Source: Acetobacter ghanensis
GTDB lineage: Bacteria > Pseudomonadota > Alphaproteobacteria > Acetobacterales > Acetobacteraceae
Direction: 5' to 3'
Assembly (NCBI RefSeq): GCF_001499675.1
Contig: NZ_LN609303.1
Location: 1 to 64,000, forward strand
DNA: 64,000 nucleotides
The notes under the pieces are model-generated. The model was not told the origin of the DNA and ran no database searches. It saw only the letters and a program-made list of their open reading frames with translations. Shown one piece after another: positions 1 to 8,563 of the stretch. The position numbers and the translations under genes are program-made. Numbering within the stretch: position 1 is the stretch's first letter; each line of letters starts with the position of its first letter.

Positions 1-271
1 GCGACGTGTTATCTGGATTGTCCCATGTCAGGGTGTGCACCAGCCGGGGATACCGGCGCGTCAGGCGGGTCATCAGCGGCACATGGAAACTCTGGTGCAT
101 GGGCTCCAGCCCGAAAGACAGCAGCTTTCGGGTCGTGCGGATCCCAAAGACCGGTGGTGGCCAGCCCCCCGTATCGCGACGTGCCGCACGTAACCAGTCC
201 CGCAATGCCGCACGATCGCGCGCAGGCCCACGTACCTGGACGCGCACATCAGGTAGCCCCATGTCGCTCAT
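1..271 (-). CDS. Hypothetical protein, C-terminus beyond window edge
   Basis: An open frame starts at 271 and runs off the left edge (about 90 codons visible, N-terminus MSDMGLPDVRVQVRG). Its ATG overlaps the TGA of the upstream gene in an ATGA junction at 268-271, which decides the start and suggests translational coupling. The visible part is basic (many Arg) with a tryptophan-containing stretch near the edge (TWDNPDN). It vaguely recalls small ferredoxin-fold plasmid proteins, but I do not recognise the family. No function is assigned. Confidence 0.6.
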   Translation of the reverse strand, partial: MSDMGLPDVRVQVRGPARDRAALRDWLRAARRDTGGWPPPVFGIRTTRKLLSFGLEPMHQSFHVPLMTRLTRRYPRLVHTLTWDNPDNTS

Positions 272-624
272 ACGCTGCCCTCCCTGCGGGTAACGGCAAA
301 CCAGTGGCGATACCATTCCCCATCATCCAGCGGCGGGGGCGGGGCATTACGTTGCACATGCTGGCTCGGCAGGCCGGGAACCGCCCGTTCAACCAAAGCA
401 CGCATCATGCAAGCTAATGCTGTGCGATTGCACTCGGGCATGTCGCTTCCATAGCAGACACGCACCAACTCGTCGGCCAGACGCTCACGCGCGCTCCAGA
501 CCCTGTCGCACGGAGCAATCGACACCGAGATCAGGGCTGCCTGTTGCCCGCTTGCCAGCACATCTGCGGGCATGTTCGAGGGTACACCTTTCCAAAATGG
601 AGTGATGGCGATCTGTGTGTGCAT
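268..624 (-). CDS. Hypothetical protein, 118 aa
   Basis: A 118-aa soluble protein of unknown function (start MHTQIAITPFWKG, end RREGSV). A purine-rich AAGGAGAAAGATAAC ribosome-binding region lies just upstream of the ATG at 624. It overlaps the next leftward gene by ATGA, so the two probably form an operon. No signal peptide or membrane segment is visible. A large inverted repeat (656-730) lies in its presumed leader. The coding potential is supported by the coupling and the good RBS rather than by homology. Confidence 0.6.
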   Translation of the reverse strand: MHTQIAITPFWKGVPSNMPADVLASGQQAALISVSIAPCDRVWSARERLADELVRVCYGSDMPECNRTALACMMRALVERAVPGLPSQHVQRNAPPPPLDDGEWYRHWFAVTRREGSV

Positions 625-655
625 TGTTATCTTTCTCCTTCATCCCTCTGCCGCT

Positions 656-730
656 GCATGGGATCGGGACGGGGGCAACGGACGCGCGCAGCGCGAGCCT
701 GCGACCGTTGCGGCCGCCCCGATCCCATGC
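656..730 (-). promoter_or_regulatory. Large GC-rich inverted repeat in leader (element A)
   Basis: Outer arms GCATGGGATCGGG (656-668) and CCCGATCCCATGC (718-730) are a perfect 13-bp match. Second arms GCAACGG (675-681) and CCGTTGC (705-711) are also perfect. The centre is a GCGCGC-rich core. It lies 32 bp upstream of the leftward gene starting at 624, so it would be in that mRNA's 5' leader. It belongs to a family of similar structures before many backbone genes (elements B-G). Whether it acts as RNA or DNA is unknown. Confidence 0.6.
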
Positions 731-779
731 GAGGCGTCACAACACTTTGTGGCAGCCTGATCGCCTGTTCTTTTCTGCT

Positions 780-1181
780 ATGGTTTTTCTGATGCTTTTT
801 CTGCGCACCTTTGTTACCCGTGCCCGCCGCGCCGTTTCACTCTGCTGGCATGGGGTGTCCGTTTTCGGGATGAGCCTGCTCGTGCTTTACGGCATCCTCG
901 GCATCGGCCTTCAGGCCAGTCTGATGGTTGTCGCCAACACGTCGCGCCTGAGCCTGCCCGCCCTTTACTGGCTTTCGCATCAGAGCAGCGGGCAGCTGCT
1001 CGATGCGATTGCCCGCAAGAGCCAGATCATCGACCAGCTCTTTCACGGGATCAGCGGCGTCATTGCCCTGGGTGCTGTAGCGCTGCGCCTCTGGCGTCAC
1101 CACCGTCACGCCGCAAGCCGCATGTCCACGGGCGACGCTTGCGCTGCGGCCAGCAAAAACTCCACGGCAGTCGATGCGTGA
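780..1181 (+). CDS. Small putative membrane protein, 133 aa
   Basis: The chosen start is ATG at 780 (MVFLMLFLRTF), because an earlier in-frame start would translate through the inverted repeat at 656-730. Two hydrophobic stretches (around SVFGMSLLVLYGILGIGL and ISGVIALGAVALRLW) suggest one or two transmembrane helices, with a basic C-terminal tail. Codon use resembles the backbone genes. The 3' end overlaps ardC convergently by about 75 bp, and no clear RBS is visible, so this is a moderate-confidence call. Family not recognised. Confidence 0.45.
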   Translation: MVFLMLFLRTFVTRARRAVSLCWHGVSVFGMSLLVLYGILGIGLQASLMVVANTSRLSLPALYWLSHQSSGQLLDAIARKSQIIDQLFHGISGVIALGAVALRLWRHHRHAASRMSTGDACAAASKNSTAVDA

Positions 1182-2032
1182 CGCGCCGCTGTAAAAATAG
1201 CCCGCTTGTCCGCCTTCATGATTTTGATCCAGCTCTGAAGATACGCCGCATGACGCGTGGTCGGCGGCACACCCTTCACAGCACAGATCTGTGCCGCAGC
1301 CAGTTCGGCGACAAGCTCTTCCATCTGGTACGCCGCGTCACCAAAACGCTGGCCGAACGTCCTGTCCAGACGGTGCACGGCACCTGTCCAGTGCGCCAGT
1401 TCATGAGACTGAACCCGGAACAGGTCAAAGGCGTTTTCAAAGGCCTGCGGCTGCGGACACTGGATGTAATCGCGTGAAGGAACATAATAGGCTTCATCGC
1501 CCCCAAACCGGATGTCAGCCCCGGTCGCGGCGACAAATGCGTCCAGTGCCGCATTGGCGACAATCGGCGTGCTGATGACATGCTCCGGCACGTCGACCCC
1601 CTCGATCTGGTCGAGATTGAATACGGTGTAACGCTTCAGAAACGGTACCGCACGCGGATCTTCCTCACTCCCCTCGGAGCGCTCACGCTCACTCTGCGGG
1701 ACATAAGTGGATGCTTTCACGATCATGGTGCCACGTTCACCGCGGCGCACATGCCCACCCACCTGCATGGCCTGCCGATAGGTCATCCAGCGGCTACTCG
1801 AATAGCCCTTCATCGCGCCAGAAAGCCACAACAGGATGACATTGATCCCCGAATACCGGTTGGTCGTCAGGGCGTTTGTGGGCAGACCGGCAGCCCCCGT
1901 TGTCTTCCATGGCCGTGTCCAGGGCAGCGTGCCACTTTCCATCTGGGCAAGAATGGTCTGCGTCACCTCGGCATACAGGTCGAGACGTTCGCTAAGGGCA
2001 TCAGTGTTTGTGGATGTGCTGTTTCTGGCCAT
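1106..2032 (-). CDS. ardC: ArdC-family antirestriction protein
   Basis: A 308-aa ArdC-type protein. The N-terminal ssDNA-binding (DUF1738-like) domain covers roughly residues 10-140 (LPWTRPW and the SGINVILLW region). A zincin-like domain follows, with metal-binding motif HELAH at 210-214 and a downstream Glu in the MEELVAELAA helix. ArdC proteins protect incoming plasmid ssDNA from restriction, and this gene is typical plasmid cargo. The start at 2032 (MARNSTS) is preceded by GGAAGGAAAAAACAC and follows a very long inverted repeat (2049-2208). An upstream in-frame ATG at 2110 would read through that structure and was rejected. Its 3' end overlaps a rightward small membrane ORF. Confidence 0.88.
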   Translation of the reverse strand: MARNSTSTNTDALSERLDLYAEVTQTILAQMESGTLPWTRPWKTTGAAGLPTNALTTNRYSGINVILLWLSGAMKGYSSSRWMTYRQAMQVGGHVRRGERGTMIVKASTYVPQSERERSEGSEEDPRAVPFLKRYTVFNLDQIEGVDVPEHVISTPIVANAALDAFVAATGADIRFGGDEAYYVPSRDYIQCPQPQAFENAFDLFRVQSHELAHWTGAVHRLDRTFGQRFGDAAYQMEELVAELAAAQICAVKGVPPTTRHAAYLQSWIKIMKADKRAIFTAARHASTAVEFLLAAAQASPVDMRLAA

Positions 2033-2048
2033 GTGTTTTTTCCTTCCT

Positions 2049-2208
2049 GACGTCGCCGCCCGAAGGGGCGGCTGATACGCAACCGGAAGGGGTCGCCACA
2101 GGTAGGCCAATCACGCGCAGCGCCATAGCGCAGCGAAGGACCGCAGGTTGATTGGCATGCCGGCGGCCCCAGAAGGGCGTGTCAGCCGCCCCTTCGGGCC
2201 GCCACGTC
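2049..2208 (-). promoter_or_regulatory. 160-bp inverted repeat upstream of ardC (element B)
   Basis: Arms GCCCGAAGGGGCGGCTGA (2058-2075) and its exact complement at 2182-2199 give 18 perfect pairs. Outer GACGT/ACGTC extend the stem, and an inner stem GCCAATCA (2106-2113)/TGATTGGC (2149-2156) brackets a GCGCAGCGC-type core. The structure ends 17 bp before the ardC start, so its RNA form could control ardC expression. It is far larger than an intrinsic terminator and has no U-tract. Confidence 0.65.
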
Positions 2209-2278
2209 CCTTCTGAGTGTTTCCGTTGGTTTTATTCCCTCTTTTTTCCTGGCATGTCCTTGTCGTGAGCCGGATTGC

Positions 2279-2581
2279 CTACATTCCCAGCGCACGCCGG
2301 TAGATATCGAGCAGCGTTTCCTGCTCTTCCACTTCCGAAGGTTCCTGTTTGCGCTGGCGGATGATCTGGCGGATGACCTTCACATCGAACCCCGCCGATT
2401 TCGCCTCAGTGAAGATGTCCTTGATGTCGCCGGACAGCGCCTTGCGCTCCTCCTCAAGCCGTTCCACCCGCTCGATGATCGAGCGTAGCCGATCTGCGGC
2501 AATCCCGCCTACGGCTGCATCCACACTGGCGTCCATGGTGCTGTCCTCAGCATTGTCCTCATGAAAATGTCCATCCAACAT
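2279..2581 (-). CDS. DUF2312 (GapR-like) DNA-binding protein
   Basis: A 100-aa protein (start MLDGHFHEDN at 2581 after AAAGGACAGATC). Its second half is a coiled-coil segment, ADRLRSIIERVERLEEE, followed by SGDIKDIFTEAKSAGFD and ending IYRRALGM. This is the hallmark of the DUF2312 family, whose Caulobacter member GapR binds overtwisted AT-rich DNA ahead of replication forks. Here it could organise plasmid DNA. It is the last gene of the leftward operon, 29 bp after the preceding stop. Confidence 0.85.
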   Translation of the reverse strand: MLDGHFHEDNAEDSTMDASVDAAVGGIAADRLRSIIERVERLEEERKALSGDIKDIFTEAKSAGFDVKVIRQIIRQRKQEPSEVEEQETLLDIYRRALGM

Positions 2582-2610
2582 GATCTGTCCTTTCGTGTTA
2601 ACGCGGCCCG

Positions 2611-3150
2611 TCAGGGCCGCGGATAAAGCCGATGGCCGTCTTCGAGCAGTTCCAGCCACCGGGATTCCCGCGCGTTCAGTGTCTCACCTGCATCCAGACG
2701 GCGCCGCAAAGCGGTGCGATGCTCACCCAGATACCCCGCAAGCTGGCGTTCCGACCAGCCGATCACCAACTGAATCCGCAACACCCCCCACCGCCCCAGA
2801 GGTGGCCGGTTACCACCCGGGCGGACAGTGATCGCCAGCGGAGAGGGATAACGGACATGAACCGCCTGCAGGGCGATCAGCCATGCCCGGAACGGTTCAG
2901 GCATCCCCCCTTGACGCATCCACCGCGTAATCTCGTGCCGCCCATAGCCCGAGCGCCGCGACAGCTGCTGGAGCGGCCAGCCAATCCGCATCAGAGCCGT
3001 GCCGATCAGCACAGCATCGCCATGGCTGACAGGCCGCTCCCCGGGTTTATCCAGAGCGGTCACAACTTGCACACCATTCTGTCCACAGATTCTGGGGATA
3101 ACTTCCGGTGCCATCCTGCCAGCAGAGGTGAGGCGGCGTGCATTACACAT
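2611..3150 (-). CDS. HTH-containing hypothetical protein, 179 aa
   Basis: The start ATG at 3150 (MCNARRLTSAG) overlaps the stop of the DUF1173 gene by 8 nt (ATGTGTAA), the same kind of junction as the gene before it. Two helix-turn-helix-like stretches are visible: LSRRSGYGRHEITRWMRQG in the middle and WSERQLAGYLGEHRTALRRRL near the C-terminus. It is probably a DNA-binding protein of the plasmid backbone. The family name is not recognised. Longer in-frame starts lie inside the upstream gene and were rejected. Confidence 0.65.
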   Translation of the reverse strand: MCNARRLTSAGRMAPEVIPRICGQNGVQVVTALDKPGERPVSHGDAVLIGTALMRIGWPLQQLSRRSGYGRHEITRWMRQGGMPEPFRAWLIALQAVHVRYPSPLAITVRPGGNRPPLGRWGVLRIQLVIGWSERQLAGYLGEHRTALRRRLDAGETLNARESRWLELLEDGHRLYPRP

Positions 3151-4489
3151 CCTCTTCCCCACCCACGCGCGCGAGCGCTGGCGCGAAGGCGGGCCAGCGA
3201 TCAGGAGACGCGACAGCATCCCAGCTCCACCAATGCTCCTGCCCGTAGACCTCGTCGTAATAGCGCGCCTTTTCTGCCCGGCGGGCCGCATAGGCTTCAT
3301 CCGCCCGCCCGAACACCTCCATGGGTGTGCCGCGCGCATCTTCGGTATCCCTCAGAACAAAATCCGGCAGAACCACATCACGCCCAGCATCGAAACGTAG
3401 AGGCCGGATAAAACTCCGGCGCTCATCTACCAGTGCTCGGGCAATCGCCAGTTCATGGCCACTCGACACGGGTGTGAGCGTATCAGGCTCGACCTCCATA
3501 AGCGCGATGTCATCCGCGCGACAGCGCACCAGTGTGACCCCCCGATCCAATCCCACCCGCACGGTGGCCGTCACCAGCCCCACAACCCGGATAGCCCGCT
3601 CTGCGCGGGGTAACGCCAGGGCAGCCATGGCCATCGGATAGCGGCGCGTGAGACGCTCATGCCAGACGGGCGCTGCACTCACGCGGAGATTGTAAGCACT
3701 GGCGCCATCAAAGCGCAGCGAGCAGAACTGCCGGTCGGCTTTCCAGTCCACCAGTGCAATGTCGTCCACAATGCCCAGCAGCAGAATCCGCCACGTGTCG
3801 CCGCAGCTCCGCGCGGTCTCGCGCAACAGCGCAGGACCATCCTCATCGCCATAGCCAATCATTGCCAGTCGGTCTGACAAGGTCTGGTTGCGGGCGGGCA
3901 CAATCCGCACAGCGGCTCTGTCGAGTGCTTCACGGACGAAAGACCAGCGCCGCCGGGCGCGGCCCAGAGCAGGGCTCCAGCCATTCAGACCAGCCTCCTC
4001 CCAGAGCAGATGCAGCAGGCCCAGCTCGGTCATGCGCGCCTGTCGCACCGCTCCCTGCCCGCCCCCCTGTCGCGCGGCCTGCGCAGGCTCCGCCGGGACG
4101 GCCGCCACGTCGAGACAACGCAACCCCCGGCGCAGAGTAATGCCAATCCTGCCATCATCGCGCTCGCGGACCACACCATCGGCGTATCCTCCCCGACCAT
4201 CACGCCGCGGGTCGGCCTCGTGGAAGGAACAGGCGACAGCGTGCAAAGCCCCCTGATTGCGCAGGCGCGCCAGATGATAGACCTCAACCTGACGGCCATC
4301 ACGCTGGCGCAGACACCGGTGTACGGACAGCCCCATCGGCTGCCCCTGATAGCGACAGTCGCAGACCGGTCGCTCGTCTCCACCCCATGCCTGCGCCAGA
4401 CGGCGCTGCCAGGCGCCTGCCCTCTGCGGGTCGGTGTCCCATGACCGCCGCCCCCGCGTCCCATCAGGGAACGTCACCCAGTCACGCAT
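3143..4489 (-). CDS. DUF1173 family protein
   Basis: A 448-aa protein (start MRDWVTFPDG at 4489, overlapping the upstream stop as ATGCGTGA). The conserved C-terminal block (LPDFVLRDTE, then PMEVFGR, then ARRAEKARYYDE and a WWSW tryptophan cluster) matches what I know of DUF1173, a plasmid-encoded family of unknown function with an endonuclease-like PDF...MEVFG pattern. An early cysteine pair (CDCRY, about residue 50) is visible. It sits in the middle of a tightly overlapping operon. Nuclease activity is only inferred from the Asp/Glu arrangement. Confidence 0.7.
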   Translation of the reverse strand: MRDWVTFPDGTRGRRSWDTDPQRAGAWQRRLAQAWGGDERPVCDCRYQGQPMGLSVHRCLRQRDGRQVEVYHLARLRNQGALHAVACSFHEADPRRDGRGGYADGVVRERDDGRIGITLRRGLRCLDVAAVPAEPAQAARQGGGQGAVRQARMTELGLLHLLWEEAGLNGWSPALGRARRRWSFVREALDRAAVRIVPARNQTLSDRLAMIGYGDEDGPALLRETARSCGDTWRILLLGIVDDIALVDWKADRQFCSLRFDGASAYNLRVSAAPVWHERLTRRYPMAMAALALPRAERAIRVVGLVTATVRVGLDRGVTLVRCRADDIALMEVEPDTLTPVSSGHELAIARALVDERRSFIRPLRFDAGRDVVLPDFVLRDTEDARGTPMEVFGRADEAYAARRAEKARYYDEVYGQEHWWSWDAVASPDRWPAFAPALARVGGEEDV

Positions 4490-4979
4490 GACGCACATCC
4501 GCAAAAATCCGACCAGATGCGCCGTGCCGCACTTCCATCGCCATCCGGCGACTGATCATGCGGTAATGACCGGAAGCCTTCGCTTCACAGATCAGCCCGG
4601 CTTCCTCAAGCTCCACCAGCGCCGCACGGATCTGGGGCACAGGCAGAAGTAAGTCGCCAGCCAGTTCAGTGGCATCCGCACCTGCGCGACGTTCGCTGGA
4701 CAGGACACCGATAATGAGGTCAGCCGTCACATCCGCACGCACCGCACTGGTCTGTGGCATCCACGGCACGGCCGCATAGACACTGTGGCCAAGGGATGCG
4801 ACTTCGCCCGCATCGAGGAGACTGCGCAGCACCACGGGGAAGGCCCCCTTCATTTCGGCGGGCACGCAGGCACGCAACTCAAGTGCTGTATGCGGGCTTC
4901 TTTTGAGGGCGTCACGCACCCTGGTAATGATCTCGCGACGCGCCTGCTGCTGTTCGGCATCGCTCAGCTTGTCCCACAT
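4482..4979 (-). CDS. Hypothetical protein with tandem winged-helix-like segments
   Basis: A 165-aa protein starting MWDKLSDAEQQQARRE. Two segments look like winged-helix folds: residues about 20-70 (ALELRACVPAEMKGAFPVVLRSLLDAGEV) and about 100-140 (DATELAGDLLLPVPQIRAALVELEEAG). It is probably a DNA-binding adaptor or regulator. The 3' end overlaps the DUF1173 gene by 8 nt, so the two are likely co-translated. It begins 54 bp after the decayed HD-GYP frame. Family not recognised. Confidence 0.6.
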   Translation of the reverse strand: MWDKLSDAEQQQARREIITRVRDALKRSPHTALELRACVPAEMKGAFPVVLRSLLDAGEVASLGHSVYAAVPWMPQTSAVRADVTADLIIGVLSSERRAGADATELAGDLLLPVPQIRAALVELEEAGLICEAKASGHYRMISRRMAMEVRHGASGRIFADVRHA

Positions 4980-5032
4980 ACGCGGGGTAATGGTCTGTTT
5001 TTTCGGGCCATGTGGCGCCTCCTGTCTGTGGA

Positions 5033-5694
5033 TCAGGGCTTGAGTATCGCTGGTTCCGTTGTGACGGCGTGCGGAAGCCCCGCCTGGGCGCGGGCCTGCA
5101 GCAGCTCCGGCCAGATCCGCAGAGCGAGATCGGTCAGAATGGGATCAAACTTCACACCCCGCCCCTGAGCACGAGGGTGCGGACAAGGTCGGGCGGCATC
5201 GCCGGTTTGTAGACGCGCGGAGACGCCAGGGCGTCGATGAAATCCGCAATGGCGACAAGCCGGGCCAGCAAAGGTATGGCCGCACCGGACAGCCCGATCG
5301 GATATCCAGACCCGTCCCAGTTCTCGTGATGGAGCAGCACGCAGTCCGCGACATCCTGAGGCACCTCGTCCAGAGCCCGGCACAGGATCTCCAGCCCCAG
5401 AATGGTGTGCAGACGCATGATCGTCCATTCGGCAGGCGTCAGCCGCCGGGGCGCATCGAGAACTTCCGTCGGGATATGACGTTTGCCAATGTCGTGCAGC
5501 TGCGCGCCCAGAGCGAGCAGTGCTGTCGAAGGCAGGCCCTGATGGGCGTAACCAAGGGCCTGAGCCATGCCGGCGACACGATTACCGTGGCCATCAAGGT
5601 CAAGACCGGCCTGTTGTGCCAGCGCCCGGAGCTGGCAGTGTTCCGAACCAGGTGACAACTCTACCTTGGTTACGGACGGGCATATGGGTGTCAT
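5033..5694 (-). pseudogene. HD-GYP phosphohydrolase, frameshifted near C-terminus
   Basis: Frame 5694-5152 encodes an HD-GYP domain: HDIGKRHIP, HHENWDGSGYP and IADFIDAL are present, so the catalytic core for cyclic di-GMP hydrolysis looks intact. The frame stops right after TLVLRGGV at 5152. The next frame continues with the family's usual ending (GRGVKFDPILTDLAL...) down to 5033. One extra G in the G-run at about 5155-5162 restores a continuous ORF. It could be a real truncation or a homopolymer undercall. It lies between the helicase and the winged-helix gene in the same operon. Confidence 0.7.
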
Positions 5695-5741
5695 GCATAC
5701 CAGTCTGCCTGAACCCGTTGTGACGCTGTTCTGGAGGTGCG

Positions 5742-7769
5742 CTAGATCCCCAGGGCCTCATCCAGTGCGGCCCTGTTCGCCAGAGCTTCAGCACGACTTG
5801 TCGCCTTGCCCAGCCAGCCCGAATACCGGGCCTCGGGCGGGATGTCTCCGACAAAGGGCGACATGTCGGCCGAACGGCCATTGCGCCACGCGCACCAGCT
5901 GATGGACACACGCGCCCGCCCGCGCGTCAGCGCGACATAAGCCAGCCTGCGTTCCTCGTCGAGATTGGTCGGCGACAGACCGGGAAACAGCGTGTCCTCC
6001 CACCCCATCAGGAAGACATGCTCGAATTCGAGGCCTTTGGAGCCGTGGATCGTCATCAGGCGGACACGCCCCTGCCCCGCCTCGGTGGAGGCCGCGGCAC
6101 CAAGGGCTGCATGATCGAACAGGTCCTCGACACGGGTGAACTCCATGGCCAGAGAGAACAGTTCGTCGAGGTTTTCGAGGCCGGCACCGCCGTCCTCCCC
6201 CGCTGCGCGCAGCATATCCAGATACCCCGAGCGCTCTGCCAGTATACGCATCCGCGCCCCCAGTGCGGTCTCGGTGCTGTGCGCCTCCTCACGGATCATG
6301 CGCAGGAATGCGCGCACCCGCTCGGCTGTTTTGCTCTGGCTGGTGGCATAAATCTTCTCGGCCGCCGCAAACAGCGAGACGGCTTCATCCCGGGCCAGCT
6401 GCTCGATCCGTGCCAGTGTCCTGGCCCCCACGCCTCGGGCAGGCTGATTGATCACCCGCCGGAAGGCTTCATCCCCCTGCAGGACATCGGGATTGTCGGC
6501 CAGACGGAGAAGGGCCAGCACGTCCTTGACGACCGCACGCTGCCAGAAGGCCGTATCGTTGACCAGTTCGTAGGGAATATGCGCGCGAAGCAATTCCTCT
6601 TCGAGCATGCGGGAGAGAAAGTTGTATCGGTAGAGGATAGCCATGTCCTCCAGAGCGACACCGAGCAGCTGGCGACGACCGATCTCGCGTGCCAGACCCT
6701 GCGCTTCCTGCTGGCCACCGGAGAAAGCGACAATCTCGATAGGGGCACCCTCATCCTGTTCGGTAAACAGGGTCTTGTCCAGCCGACTGCGATCACGGGC
6801 GACAACACTGTTGGCCGCGGCGAGGATATGCCCCGTGGAGCGGAAATTCTGTTCCAGCGGGATCATCCGCCCATTGGGGAATTCGCTCAGGAAGTCGCGG
6901 ATAAAACCGACACTGGCGCCGCGCCAGGAATAGATCGACTGGTCGTCGTCGCCTACGGCGAAGAGCTCCCCGTGATCACGCGACAGGAGTTTTAGCCAGA
7001 GATACTGCAGGCGGTTCACGTCCTGGAACTCGTCGGCCAGTATGGCGTCAAAGCGGCGTGCTCAATCGAGACGGTACTGCTCGTCGCGCAGCATGGTTAC
7101 GGTCGGCCACAGCAGCAGGTCGCCAAAATCAGCGCAGTTCACTTCCCGCAATGCCGCCTGATACGCCGGGTAGAGCGCGGCGGCCATGTGCCAGGCCATC
7201 AAATCTTCTTCGCTCTTTGCCCCAAACCGTGCGATCTGGCTGTCCAGCACCGCTTCTGCCTGATCGGGTAGCACCAGACTGTCCTTCATGAGAGCAATCC
7301 GCTGAGCAACCGAACGCACGCGGGCACGGAACGTGTCCGCATCACCCGGGTCCCATGCCCCGTCATCGGCAGCCCGTTGTAACAGGCGCTTGACGATCCG
7401 GCGGCTGTCCTCTGCATCGCAGATGTCGAAGCCCGGGCGCAGCACCGCAATCTCGGGATCGGCGCGCAACTGGCGGCGACCATGCCCGTGGAACGTGCCA
7501 ATCCACGAAGGGGCCGCCCCCAGACCCAGTACGGCGTTAATGCGCGTGCGCATTTCATCAGCGGCCTTGTTGGTAAAGGTCACCGCCAGAATGCGGTGGG
7601 CTGGCATGCCACGTCGCACGATCCTGTCCACCACGCCGGCGACAAGGGTCTTGGTTTTGCCAGTACCTGCTCCCGCGAGCACGACAACCGGGCCTTCCTG
7701 GCATGCAGCCTCACGCTGCATGGCCGTAAGGCCAGCCAGTGCATCCTTAGTCACGCCGCTTGAGGTCAT
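5742..7769 (-). pseudogene. UvrD/Rep-like superfamily 1 helicase, interrupted by in-frame TGA
   Basis: Both halves are in one frame. The upstream part (7769-7062) has TAMQREA, Walker A GAGTGKTKTL and VTFTNKAADEMRTRI, then ends at TGA (7062-7064). Reading through, it continues ARRFDAILADEFQDVNRLQ (motif II DEFQ), GDDDQSIYSWRGA (motif III), the MTIHGSKGLEFEHV motif and YVALTRGRARV (motif VI), down to 5742. The total is about 675 aa, normal for small UvrD-like helicases. The lesion is a single nonsense codon, not a frameshift. The N-terminal overlap of 23 nt with the upstream gene supports the start. Confidence 0.8.
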
Positions 7770-8460
7770 AATGCCTGCCTCCCGACAGTATCGCCACGGA
7801 ATCCGCCTGATCGGCCAACAGCCCCACCGTTCGGCCAGAGGGTAACAACAGCTCCACGGCCTGCTCCATATCCCACACTCCGTTGGAATCCAGCGTGCCG
7901 TCGATGATCAGTCCCCGGTAGCATTTATCCTGAAACCGCAACTCCACGAACGTATCAGGCATAGGACTACACCCATGAATTGCAGAAAATGCGGCCCAAT
8001 GTGCCCGCAGCGCAGGCCGGGCCGCCCATGCGACGCTGGCAGCCAGCAGCTCTTCGATGAGCGCAATACAATCGGGACGGCGCGGCCCGACACCCGGCGC
8101 CCGGCCCTGTTCACGTGCGGTCACGGTCGCGCCATCGACCTTCAGGAACGTGCCTGGGTGACGGGCACGCCCCGTGAACAGCACAAAGTCTGTCGTCAGG
8201 TCCCACTTTCCCTTGGAGAAACAGCCCGCGACAACCAGCCCCGACACCTTCCTGCCCGTCCCGTCCGTGAAGGAAGCGATCGTCCAGGGGATTTCGTGGC
8301 CTAGCCCCGGTGTACGCTCCAGCCAGCTGGCGAGTTCGGGATGGCTAAATAGCGCCTGCTGGGCCGCACTCACGTCTTCGCCAATGTTGGAGAGGAAATC
8401 CAGCGGATCACGGTCGTCATGGGGGTTGGGCTCGTGCGAGCGAGGGGTCATGTTTGTCAT
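7747..8460 (-). CDS. Hypothetical protein, 237 aa
   Basis: The start chosen is ATG at 8460 (MTNMTPRSHE), close behind a GGACTTCTCC stretch. An in-frame ATG at 8526 would add 22 residues. The protein is soluble, acidic at the N-terminus (DDRDPLDFLSN), with no recognisable catalytic motif; it ends HYDLKRRD. It overlaps the helicase gene start by 23 nt, which suggests translational coupling and perhaps a role connected with the helicase. Function unknown. Confidence 0.6.
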   Translation of the reverse strand: MTNMTPRSHEPNPHDDRDPLDFLSNIGEDVSAAQQALFSHPELASWLERTPGLGHEIPWTIASFTDGTGRKVSGLVVAGCFSKGKWDLTTDFVLFTGRARHPGTFLKVDGATVTAREQGRAPGVGPRRPDCIALIEELLAASVAWAARPALRAHWAAFSAIHGCSPMPDTFVELRFQDKCYRGLIIDGTLDSNGVWDMEQAVELLLPSGRTVGLLADQADSVAILSGGRHYDLKRRD

Positions 8461-8563
8461 GGAGAAGTCCTTGCTAAAGTCGTCGCCGGATCCGGGGCAC
8501 GGGACATGCGCACCACGCCGGATCAAGCGTCAGTCATGATTATCTGTCCAGTTCAGGTGTGTT

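Noticed and set aside
837..1109. Leftward 90-codon frame overlapping the ardC stop as GTGA
   Set aside because: Composition is Gln/His/Ala-rich and looks like the reverse of the hydrophobic rightward frame on the other strand, which has more natural codon use.
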